Shown here in pieces: positions 7,464 to 15,260 of a DNA stretch of 15,260 nt (the stretch's first letter is position 1; every line of letters begins with the position of its first letter). This stretch comes from Thermogutta sp. (GTDB taxonomy: Bacteria; Planctomycetota; Planctomycetia; Pirellulales; Thermoguttaceae). Made by a program: the position numbers and the translations under genes. The notes under the pieces are model-generated. The model made no database searches. It was not told where the DNA came from and saw only the letters and a program-made list of their open reading frames with translations. The DNA lies in the NCBI GenBank assembly GCA_012798155.1, contig JAAZNR010000021.1, forward strand, positions 1 to 15,260. The letters are read 5' to 3'.

Positions 7464-10400
7464 ATGGCGATTTCTTCGCGACGCCGTCTGGAGCCTACCA
7501 CGACACGAGTGTTCGGAAGTCGGCAAAGCCAGTTTCCGATTCCGGAGTTGAGTAAGATTCAAACCGAGGCCTACAGCCGCTTTCTCCAAGCCGATGTCCC
7601 TTGGAACAAACGTAAGGAGCAGGGGCTGGAGGCCTTGCTGCGGGAAGTATTTCCCATCGAGACCTACGACAAGTCGATCCGGCTGGAATACATCCGCTAC
7701 GAATTGGGCAAGCCCCGATTCACGCCGCAAGAGTGCCGGCAACTCCGCCTGACCTACAGCCGCCCCGTCAAGGTCTGGCTCCGCCTGACCAAGGAACAAC
7801 CCGTCGAGGAAGAGGTGGCCCTGGGCGAATTGCCGATCATGCTGGGGGGCGGCGAGTTCATCATCAACGGGGCGGAACGGGTGATCGTGAGCCAGTTGCA
7901 CCGCAGCCCCGGCATGGATTTCCTGGAGACCCGCGAAAAGGATAGCGACCGCAAGATCCATAATTGCCGGATCATTCCCGAGCGGGGAAGCTGGGTCGAG
8001 ATCATGCTCTCCCGCCGCGAAACGCTCTCCGTTCGCATCGACCAGAGCGGCAAGTTCCCCGCCCTGACCCTGCTCCGCGCCATGGATCCCGCGTACAGCG
8101 AGAATGCGGCGATCCTGCGGGCGTTTTTCGGCGACGAAATCAAGGAGGAGACGATCGTCGACGGGCGGAGCGCGGCCAAGCTGGAAGGCAAGATCGCCGT
8201 GGAGGACGTGGTCTATCCGGCGGAGAGTCCGAACGCGGGCGAGATCATCGTCGAGTGCGGGCAGAAGATCACCAAGACGGTCGCCGAGCAGATCTGCGCT
8301 TCCGGCTTGAAATCGGTGGCGGTCATGCCCGCCATGAAGAATCCGCTGATCCTCAACTCCTTGGCGGAAGACCCCACCGCCGGCCACGAAGAGGCCTTGC
8401 TTCGGATTTATCAGCGTCTGAGGCCGGGCAATCCGGCGCAGTTGGAACGGGCGAAGGCCCTGTTCCACGAGAAGTTCCGCGATCCCAACCGCTATCGCCT
8501 GGGGCGCGTGGCCCGATTTCGCATCAACCGCAAGCTCGGTCTGGACGTGCCGGAAGATGAAATGTGCCTGCGGCCGGAGGACTATATCGCGGCCATCAAG
8601 TATTTGGTCCGGTTGCGGAGCGGAGACCCCACCGCCGAACCCGATGACATCGACCACCTGGGCAATCGCCGCGTGCGGACGATCGACGAGTTGGCGGGCG
8701 AGGAGCTGCGCAAGGGCTTCTTGAAGCTCCGCCGCACGGTGCAGGACCGCATGGCCTACAGCGACGCGGCGGACATGACCCCGCGGAGCCTGATCAACGC
8801 CAAGAGCGTTTCCGCGGCGATCGAGTATTTCTTCGGCCGCGGCGAGCTGTCGCAGGTGGTGGACCAGACCAACCCGCTCTCGATGCTCACGCACGAGCGG
8901 CGTTTGTCGGCCTTGGGTCCGGGCGGCTTGAACCGGAAACGGGCGGGCTTCGAGGTCCGCGACGTGCACGCCTCGCACTACGGCCGGGTCTGCCCCATCG
9001 AGACGCCGGAAGGCACCAACATCGGGTTGATCTCCAGCCTCGCGATCTACGGCTCGATCGACGAATACGGCTTCTTGATCGCTCCCTATCAGGTGCTCAA
9101 GAAAGGAGTGCTGCAAGACGAGATTCGCTGGTTGCGGGCGGACGAAGAATACGATGCGTACCTGGCCCCCGCCGACACCCCCGTGGTGAACGGCAAGATT
9201 CAGCTCGACAGCCTGGTGGCCCGGCATCGCGGCGACTTCATCATGGTGCCCACCGATCACGTCCAATACATCGACGTCTCGCCGGCCCAGATCGTCGGCG
9301 TTTCGGCGGGTTTGATCCCGTTCCTGGAACACGACGACGCCAACCGGGCCTTGATGGGATCGAACATGCAGCGGCAGGCCGTGCCGCTTTTGGTCACCGA
9401 GCCGCCCCTGGTGGGAACGAATCTCGAGCGCCGCGTGGCGGAGAACTCCAGCCTGGTGGTCCGCGCCAAGCGTGCCGGGACCGTGACCCGCGTGGATGCC
9501 GAACACATCGTGATCGACGACACGGACGAATACCGCTTGGACAAGTTCATGGGGCTGAACGAACGGACCTGCCAAAACCAGAAACCGATCGTGCAGTTGG
9601 GACAAAAGGTCGAAAAAGGGCAGGTCATCGCCGACGGCGCCGCGATCTTCAACGGCGAACTGGCGCTGGGACGCAATTTGCTGGCGGCCTTCATGTCGTG
9701 GGAAGGGTACAACTTCGAGGACGCCATCATCATCAGCGAGGAATTGTTGCACGGGGACGTTCTCACGTCGATCCACATCGAGGAGTTCGACGCCGAGGTC
9801 CGCGAGACCAAACTGGGCCGCGAGGAATTCACGCGCGATATTCCCAACGTCAGCGAGAAGGTCTTGCGGAATCTGGACGAGAACGGGATCGTGCGGGTGG
9901 GCACGCACGTCAAGCCGGGCGACATCCTGGTGGGGAAAATCACCCCCAAGTCCAAGACGGAATTGACGCCCGAGGAAAAGCTCCTGCACGCCATCTTCGG
10001 GCGAGCGGGCGAGGATGTGAAGAACGACTCGTTGGAGGTCCCGCCCGGCGTGGAGGGGATCGTCATCCATACCGAGAAATTCGCCCGCCGCATGAGCCTC
10101 TCCGAGGAGGAGCGCAAGGAATTCGAGCAACAGGCGAAGGAGATCGAGACCGAGGGCAACGCCAAGATCGCCGAAGCCTTCGGGAAGCTGGTCGCCGCGA
10201 TCGAGGACGCGTTGAAGACTCGCCTGACCGACGAGGAGGGCAACCATCTCGTCGAAGGTCAGGAGCATCGCTACGTCGCGGAGCAGGCTCAGCGATTCAG
10301 CATCGACCGCCTGGATATCCGCACGGAGCGGCTCCGCAAACAGGTCGAGAAAATCTACGAGGAGATGTGGCCCGCCGTCGAAGCGGCCATCGACAACCGA

Positions 10401-11189
10401 GATCATCAGCTCAATTCCCTGAAGCGGGGCGACGAGCTGAAGAGCGGCGTCTTGCAAATGGCGAAGGTCTACATCGCCACCAAGCGGCAGATCTCGGTGG
10501 GCGACAAGATGGCGGGACGCCACGGAAACAAGGGCGTGATCTCGAAGATCGTGCCCAAGGAGGATATGCCTTTCCTGGCGGACGGCACGCCCGTGCAGAT
10601 TCTCCTCAACCCCTTGGGCGTGCCCAGCCGCATGAACGTCGGCCAAATCCTGGAGACGCACCTGGGTTGGGCGGCGGCGAAATTGGGCTTTCGGGCCGTT
10701 ACCCCCGTCTTCGACGGCGCCGACGAGGACAGCATTCGGGAGTGCTTGCGGGAGGCCGGCCTGCCGGAAAGCGGCAAGGTGACCCTCTATGACGGCCGGA
10801 CCGGCGAACCTTTCGAGCAGCAGGTGACCGTCGGCTACATCTACATGCTGAAGTTGCATCACTTGGTGGACGACAAGATTCACGCTCGGGCGACCGGGCC
10901 GTATTCGCTCATCACGCAGCAGCCGCTGGGGGGCAAGGCCCGATTCGGCGGCCAGCGCTTCGGCGAGATGGAGGTCTGGGCATTGGAGGCCTACGGCTCG
11001 GCCTACATCCTGCAAGAGCTGTTGACCGTGAAGAGCGACGACGTGGACGGCCGCACCAAGATCTACGAATCGATGGTCAAAGGGGAGAACACTCTGGAGG
11101 CCGGCACCCCCGCCAGCTTCGACGTATTGGTCAACGAGATTCGGGGTTTGGCCCTCAATATGCAGTTGGAAAAAGGCCCCAGTATTTGA
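7464..11189 (+). CDS. rpoB: DNA-directed RNA polymerase subunit beta (1241 aa)
   Basis: Beta forms one pincer and half the active site of RNA polymerase. The ATG at 7464 follows gggagg (7447-7452) and opens [18 protein letters not shown]; the frame is open further upstream to 7377, but that would run through the regulatory hairpin. Landmarks: fork and rifampicin pocket at about 455-495, with Asp467, His477 and Ser482 equivalent to E. coli D516, H526 and S531; [19 protein letters not shown] after it; MAGRHGNKG with Lys1015 and Lys1023 equivalent to active-site K1065/K1073; [20 protein letters not shown] near the end; and a C-terminus in the form [10 protein letters not shown] long helical stretch (about 870-990) precedes the MAGRHGNKG block, where E. 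coli also has a coiled insertion. Shorter than E. coli (1342). No frameshift seen. A 128-bp gap leads to rpoC. Confidence 0.98.
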   Translation: MAISSRRRLEPTTTRVFGSRQSQFPIPELSKIQTEAYSRFLQADVPWNKRKEQGLEALLREVFPIETYDKSIRLEYIRYELGKPRFTPQECRQLRLTYSRPVKVWLRLTKEQPVEEEVALGELPIMLGGGEFIINGAERVIVSQLHRSPGMDFLETREKDSDRKIHNCRIIPERGSWVEIMLSRRETLSVRIDQSGKFPALTLLRAMDPAYSENAAILRAFFGDEIKEETIVDGRSAAKLEGKIAVEDVVYPAESPNAGEIIVECGQKITKTVAEQICASGLKSVAVMPAMKNPLILNSLAEDPTAGHEEALLRIYQRLRPGNPAQLERAKALFHEKFRDPNRYRLGRVARFRINRKLGLDVPEDEMCLRPEDYIAAIKYLVRLRSGDPTAEPDDIDHLGNRRVRTIDELAGEELRKGFLKLRRTVQDRMAYSDAADMTPRSLINAKSVSAAIEYFFGRGELSQVVDQTNPLSMLTHERRLSALGPGGLNRKRAGFEVRDVHASHYGRVCPIETPEGTNIGLISSLAIYGSIDEYGFLIAPYQVLKKGVLQDEIRWLRADEEYDAYLAPADTPVVNGKIQLDSLVARHRGDFIMVPTDHVQYIDVSPAQIVGVSAGLIPFLEHDDANRALMGSNMQRQAVPLLVTEPPLVGTNLERRVAENSSLVVRAKRAGTVTRVDAEHIVIDDTDEYRLDKFMGLNERTCQNQKPIVQLGQKVEKGQVIADGAAIFNGELALGRNLLAAFMSWEGYNFEDAIIISEELLHGDVLTSIHIEEFDAEVRETKLGREEFTRDIPNVSEKVLRNLDENGIVRVGTHVKPGDILVGKITPKSKTELTPEEKLLHAIFGRAGEDVKNDSLEVPPGVEGIVIHTEKFARRMSLSEEERKEFEQQAKEIETEGNAKIAEAFGKLVAAIEDALKTRLTDEEGNHLVEGQEHRYVAEQAQRFSIDRLDIRTERLRKQVEKIYEEMWPAVEAAIDNRDHQLNSLKRGDELKSGVLQMAKVYIATKRQISVGDKMAGRHGNKGVISKIVPKEDMPFLADGTPVQILLNPLGVPSRMNVGQILETHLGWAAAKLGFRAVTPVFDGADEDSIRECLREAGLPESGKVTLYDGRTGEPFEQQVTVGYIYMLKLHHLVDDKIHARATGPYSLITQQPLGGKARFGGQRFGEMEVWALEAYGSAYILQELLTVKSDDVDGRTKIYESMVKGENTLEAGTPASFDVLVNEIRGLALNMQLEKGPSI

Positions 11190-11196
11190 CGGCGGC

Positions 11197-11254
11197 GCGG
11201 GCAGGCCGCCCGCACGCCTCCGTAACCGCGGCGGGACCCCGGGGTCCCGGCCGC
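11197..11254 (+). other. Two intercistronic hairpins between rpoB and rpoC
   Basis: The first is gcgggc (11197-11202) with gcccgc (11208-11213) around aggcc, 8 bp past the rpoB stop. The second is an 18-bp perfect palindrome at 11232-11249 (cgggaccccggggtcccg), extended by gcgg (11228-11231) with ccgc (11251-11254) past a one-base bulge. Only three T's follow, so termination is unlikely to be complete. They may tune the rpoB:rpoC ratio or protect mRNA ends. Confidence 0.55.
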
Positions 11255-11300
11255 TTTCGCCGATCAACGCAATCACGACCTCCGATTTCTTTTCCCTCGG

Positions 11301-11309
11301 AAAAAGGAG
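11301..11309 (+). promoter_or_regulatory. Strong ribosome binding site that sets the rpoC GTG start
   Basis: aaaaaggag ends 8 nt before GTG 11318 and is the best Shine-Dalgarno of the window. It supports GTG 11318 over the internal ATG at 11360, which would remove the conserved N-terminal residues. Confidence 0.75.
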
Positions 11310-11317
11310 TGCCCAAG

Positions 11318-14300
11318 GTGAGTTTCGCCGACGTTTCCTACGAACGCGTGAACGAATACATGGCCGTCAAGTTGAGCTTGGCGCGCCCCCACGACATCCG
11401 GAGCTGGTCTTTCGGCGAAGTCAAGAAGCCGGAAACGATCAACTACCGCACCTACAAGCCGGAAAAAGACGGCCTGTTCTGCGAGCGCATCTTCGGGCCG
11501 GAAAAGGACTGGGAGTGCTCGTGCGGCAAATACCGCGGCATGAAGTACAAGGGCATGGTCTGCGACCGTTGCGGCGTGAAGATCGCCCACAGCCGCGTCC
11601 GCCGCAAGCGGATGGGCCATATCGAATTGGCCAGCCCCGTCGTCCACATCTGGTTCTTCAAGGCTTCCCCCAGCCGTCTGGGAACCCTCCTGGGGATGAA
11701 GGTCTCCAGCCTGGAAAAGATCATCTATTACCAGGATTACGTGGTCATCGAGCCGGGCGACACGCCGCTGAAAAAGCTGCAACTCCTGACGGAGGAGGAA
11801 TACCGCCAGGCCAGGGCCGAGTACCCCGAGGGGGCGTTCCACGCCGACATGGGGGCCGAGGCCGTCCGCAAGCTGCTGACCGACATGGACTTGGTCCGGC
11901 TCTCGCGGGACTTGCGCGTGGAATTGGGCGAGACCAACTCCAAGCAGAAAAAGAAGGAGTTGATCGCGCGCCTGAAGCTGGTGGAGTCGATCCGCGACAG
12001 CGACAACCGGCCCGAGTGGATGGTGCTCGACGTGCTGCCGGTCATCCCCCCGGATTTGCGGCCCTTGGTGCTTTTGGATTCGGGCAGCTTCGCCACCAGC
12101 GATCTCAACGACTTGTACCGGCGGATCATCAACCGCAACAACCGGCTGAAGAAGCTGGTCGACCTGAACGCGCCGGACGTCATCATCAAAAACGAAAAGC
12201 GGATGCTGCAGCAGGCGGTGGACGCCCTGTTCGACAACGGTCGCTGCAAGCGGCCCGTCGTCGGCTCCAGCAACCGCCCGCTCAAGTCCTTGACCGACAT
12301 GATCAAGGGCAAGCAGGGCCGCTTTCGCGAAAACCTGCTGGGCAAACGCGTGGACTATTCGGCACGCAGCGTGATCGTGGTCGGTCCGAGCCTCCGCCTG
12401 CACCAATGCGGCCTGCCCAAACGCATCGCCCTGGAGCTGTACTCGCCCTTCATCATTCGGCGCCTGCGCGAGCTGGGGCACGCCGATACGATCAAGAGCG
12501 CCAAGAAGATGCTGGAGCGGCGGGACGAGGAGGTCTGGGACATCTTGGAGGAGGTCATCCAAAATCACCCCGTCCTCTTGAATCGCGCTCCGACGCTGCA
12601 CCGCATCGGCATCCAGGGCTTCGAGCCGGTGCTGGTGGAGGGCAATGCCATCCAGTTGCACCCCTTGGTATGCAAGGGCTACAACGCGGACTTCGACGGC
12701 GACCAGATGGCGGTCCATTTGCCGCTCTCCATCGAGGCGATAGTCGAAGCCCACACACTGTTGATGTCGTTCCATAACATCTTCAGCCCGGCCAACGGCA
12801 AGCCCATCATCAGTCCCTCCCAGGACGTGGTCATGGGTTGGTATTACCTGACCTTGGGCTTGGCGGGGTGCCGCGGCGAGGACTCGGTGTTCTCCTCCTT
12901 GGACGAGGTGGAATTGGCGCTTGCCCTGAAAAAGGTGGATACGCACGCACAGATTCGCGTCCGCTTGCCGGACGGGGTGCGCGTCAAGGGCCGGCCCGAC
13001 ATCGCGCCCGGATCCGTCATCGAAACGACCGTCGGCCGCGTCTTGTTCAACCTGATGCTGCCCAAAGGCCTGTATTACTACAACGAGACCATGTCCGGCA
13101 AGGCCTTGGCCCAGGTCATCTCGGACTGCTACGAGCTGCTGGGGCGGCCGGCCACGATCGACCTCTTGGACAACATGAACCGGCTCGGCTTCCGGCAGGC
13201 GACGTTGAGCGGCTTGAGCTTCGCCACGGACGACCTGCTGATCCCGCCCAACAAAGGCAAGATCATCGCCGACGCCCAAAAGACCGTCATGCAGAAGCAC
13301 CGCGCCTACGAGCGCGGCATCATTACCGAGGGCGAACGGAAGAACGCCGTCTTGGACGCCTGGACCCACGCGCGGGAAGCCATCACCAACGATCTCAAGG
13401 AATTGTTGGCGAACGACCGGCGCTATCCGGGCTACGTCAACCCCATCCATTTGATGTCGGAATCCGGCGCCCGCGGTAACATCGAACAGGTGCGGCAGTT
13501 GGCGGGGATGCGGGGCCTGATGAGCAAGCCCTCCGGCGAGATCATCGAAACGCCGATCAAGGCCAACTTCCGCGAAGGTTTGACCGTCTTCGAGTACTTC
13601 AGCTCCACCCACGGGGCCCGCAAGGGTTTGGCCGACACCGCCTTGAAGACGGCCGACTCCGGCTACCTGACGCGAAAACTGGCCGACGTGTCGCAGAACG
13701 TCGTCGTCACGATGCATGACTGCGGAACGACCCAAGGCGTGACCAAGGGTATTGTGTACCGCGGGGAAAAAGTGGAAGTCAGCCTGGCCGAAGCCATCCG
13801 CGGGCGGGTCAGCCGGGCCAATATCGTCAACCTCATCACCGACGAAGTGATCGTCCGCGAGAACGAGCTGATCACTCCCGAGATCGCCCGCAAAATCGAG
13901 GAAAACAACATCCAGCGAATTCAGGTTCGCAGTCCGTTGACCTGCGAGGCGCCCCTGGGCGTGTGCGCGTTGTGCTACGGCATGGACATGTCGACGGGCC
14001 GACTGGTGGAAGAGGGATTGGCGGTCGGCATCATCGCCGCGGAAAGCATCGGTGAGCCGGGCACCCAATTGACGATGCGGACCTTCCATATCGGCGGCAC
14101 CGCGGCCCGCGCCCTGGAGGAGTCCCAGGTCCGCGCCCGGCAGCCCGGACAGGTCCGCTTGGTACGCATGCAAGTGGTCACGAACGCGGCGGGGGACCGC
14201 ATCGCGATCTCTCGCAACGGCCGGCTCTTGATCTTGGACGAGAAGGGCCGAGAACTGGAAGGATACGAAGTCCCCTTGGGCGCCCATCTCAAGGTGGATG

Positions 14301-15260
14301 ACGGCCAACGCGTGGAAGCGGGGCAAGTCTTGTGCGACTGGGACCGCCACAATATCCCCATCATCGCCGAAGTCGGGGGACGGGTCCGGTTCGAGGATCT
14401 GGTCGAAGGCGAAACCCTCCGCGCCGATCGCGATGCCGCCGGAACCATCCGCCGCATCGTGATGGAGCATCGCGGGGACCGCCAGCCGCAGATCATCCTC
14501 GAAGACCCTGAGACGGGCAAGATCTTGGGCTACGAATACTTGCCCGAAAAGGCCCATATCGAAGTCGACGAAGGGCAGATCGTGACGCCGGGGACCCTGC
14601 TGGCCAAGCAGCCGCGGGAAGTGACGGGGACTCAGGATATCACGGGCGGTCTGCCCCGCGTGACGGAGCTTTTCGAAGCCCGCAAGCCCAAGGACCCCGC
14701 CATCATGGCCGAAATCGACGGCGTGGTGGAGCTGCTCGGCGAGAAGCGTCGCGGCAAGCGCACGATCATCATCCGCAGCGACAGCGGCATCGAACGCGAG
14801 CACATGGTCTCGCCCGGCAAGCACCTCCGCGTGCACACCGGCGACTTCGTCCGCGCCGGCGACGCCCTGGTGGAAGGCCCCCTGGTCCCCCACGACATCC
14901 TTCGCATCTCCGGCGAGGAGGCCTTGCAGCAGTATCTGGTCCGCGAAATCCAGAACGTGTACCGCCAGCAAAAGGTGGAAATCAACGACAAGCACATCGA
15001 GATCATCGTGGCCCAAATGCTCCGCAAAGTGCGAGTCGAGAACGGGGGCGACACCGGCCTCCTGGAAGGCTCCATGATCGACAAGTTCGAGTTCCGCGCG
15101 AAGAACGCCGAATTGATGAAATGCGTGAAGGTGGTGGAGCCGGGGGATACGCACTTCTCGGCCGACGAGATCGTCCCGCGCGAGGTCTTCGAGCACGAGA
15201 ACACGCAAGTCGAGGCGGCGGGCAAGAAGCCGGCCAAGTGCGTCCCGCCCAGGCCGGCGG
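11318..15260 (+). CDS. rpoC: DNA-directed RNA polymerase subunit beta', 3' end off window
   Basis: Beta' forms the clamp and carries the catalytic Mg. 1314 codons are present without a stop; E. coli beta' is 1407 aa, so roughly the last 90 codons are outside. Landmarks from GTG 11318: zinc site 1 with Cys67, Cys69, Cys82 and Cys85; the catalytic NADFDGD with Asp458, Asp460 and Asp462; zinc site 2 with Cys802, Cys876, Cys883 and Cys886, matching E. coli spacing exactly; and the trigger loop [13 protein letters not shown] at about 915-927. Residue 909 is Glu in AAESIGEPG, where E. coli has Gln921. After the trigger loop a ~200-residue insertion ([13 protein letters not shown]... to [13 protein letters not shown]) resembles the E. 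coli SI3 sandwich-barrel domains. [23 protein letters not shown] and [17 protein letters not shown] near the right edge are standard. Co-transcribed with rpoB. Confidence 0.98.
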   Translation, partial: MSFADVSYERVNEYMAVKLSLARPHDIRSWSFGEVKKPETINYRTYKPEKDGLFCERIFGPEKDWECSCGKYRGMKYKGMVCDRCGVKIAHSRVRRKRMGHIELASPVVHIWFFKASPSRLGTLLGMKVSSLEKIIYYQDYVVIEPGDTPLKKLQLLTEEEYRQARAEYPEGAFHADMGAEAVRKLLTDMDLVRLSRDLRVELGETNSKQKKKELIARLKLVESIRDSDNRPEWMVLDVLPVIPPDLRPLVLLDSGSFATSDLNDLYRRIINRNNRLKKLVDLNAPDVIIKNEKRMLQQAVDALFDNGRCKRPVVGSSNRPLKSLTDMIKGKQGRFRENLLGKRVDYSARSVIVVGPSLRLHQCGLPKRIALELYSPFIIRRLRELGHADTIKSAKKMLERRDEEVWDILEEVIQNHPVLLNRAPTLHRIGIQGFEPVLVEGNAIQLHPLVCKGYNADFDGDQMAVHLPLSIEAIVEAHTLLMSFHNIFSPANGKPIISPSQDVVMGWYYLTLGLAGCRGEDSVFSSLDEVELALALKKVDTHAQIRVRLPDGVRVKGRPDIAPGSVIETTVGRVLFNLMLPKGLYYYNETMSGKALAQVISDCYELLGRPATIDLLDNMNRLGFRQATLSGLSFATDDLLIPPNKGKIIADAQKTVMQKHRAYERGIITEGERKNAVLDAWTHAREAITNDLKELLANDRRYPGYVNPIHLMSESGARGNIEQVRQLAGMRGLMSKPSGEIIETPIKANFREGLTVFEYFSSTHGARKGLADTALKTADSGYLTRKLADVSQNVVVTMHDCGTTQGVTKGIVYRGEKVEVSLAEAIRGRVSRANIVNLITDEVIVRENELITPEIARKIEENNIQRIQVRSPLTCEAPLGVCALCYGMDMSTGRLVEEGLAVGIIAAESIGEPGTQLTMRTFHIGGTAARALEESQVRARQPGQVRLVRMQVVTNAAGDRIAISRNGRLLILDEKGRELEGYEVPLGAHLKVDDGQRVEAGQVLCDWDRHNIPIIAEVGGRVRFEDLVEGETLRADRDAAGTIRRIVMEHRGDRQPQIILEDPETGKILGYEYLPEKAHIEVDEGQIVTPGTLLAKQPREVTGTQDITGGLPRVTELFEARKPKDPAIMAEIDGVVELLGEKRRGKRTIIIRSDSGIEREHMVSPGKHLRVHTGDFVRAGDALVEGPLVPHDILRISGEEALQQYLVREIQNVYRQQKVEINDKHIEIIVAQMLRKVRVENGGDTGLLEGSMIDKFEFRAKNAELMKCVKVVEPGDTHFSADEIVPREVFEHENTQVEAAGKKPAKCVPPRPA

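Noticed and set aside
7461..11276. A 1271-codon minus-strand frame across rpoB (and 1608-2879 across tuf)
   Set aside because: Same cause: antisense shadows of highly biased housekeeping genes; composition is His/Asp/Leu-rich and unlike real proteins.
11273..15208. A 1311-codon open frame on the minus strand across rpoC
   Set aside because: It mirrors rpoC codon for codon, has no recognisable domain, and high-GC codon usage commonly keeps this antisense frame open.

Overview
This is a GC-rich bacterial window, all on the + strand, carrying the classic translation/transcription core cluster: four tRNA genes, tuf, tRNA-Trp, secE, nusG, rplK, rplA, rplJ, rplL, rpoB and most of rpoC. The source is most likely a planctomycete. 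The EF-Tu has GHIDHGKT in the P-loop and an unusual switch I (KTVTI in place of the near-universal RGITI), which I recall from planctomycetal EF-Tu. SecE has the three-helix layout, NusG has a long acidic N-terminal tail, and the upstream neighbour is a DUF6807/PmoA-like protein, a family frequent in planctomycetes. The phylum call is inference from sequence feel; no database search was possible.

Layout. Positions 1-424 hold the 3' end of a DUF6807-type gene. Positions 425-793 hold no convincing gene but contain a 25-bp-period direct repeat, a long inverted repeat with inner hairpins, and a good sigma70-type promoter (TTGCAA-18-TATACT) facing the tRNAs. Positions 794-1534 carry tRNA-Thr(TGT), tRNA-Tyr(GTA), tRNA-Gly(TCC) and tRNA-Thr(GGT), followed by tuf at 1617-2816. 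This is the same order as E. coli thrU-tyrU-glyT-thrT-tufB. A second promoter with a perfect TTGACA lies inside the tRNA array. tRNA-Trp(CCA) and secE follow, then a new promoter (TTGCGG-17-TATAAT) in front of nusG. The ribosomal proteins L11, L1, L10 and L7/L12 come next, then rpoB and rpoC, which runs off the right edge about 90 codons short of the usual family length.

Together the genes supply charged-tRNA delivery (tRNAs, EF-Tu), the ribosomal GTPase centre and stalk (L11, L10, L12, plus the L1 stalk), the SecYEG channel subunit SecE, the elongation factor NusG, and the two large RNA polymerase subunits. The coding content is conserved housekeeping. The points worth a second look are the EF-Tu switch I, substitutions in the rifampicin pocket of RpoB, the NusG tail, and several structured or repeated non-coding segments: the 556-662 inverted repeat, the rplL-rpoB hairpin with a competing fold, and the rpoB-rpoC palindrome. 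I did not find a convincing undescribed multi-gene system here.
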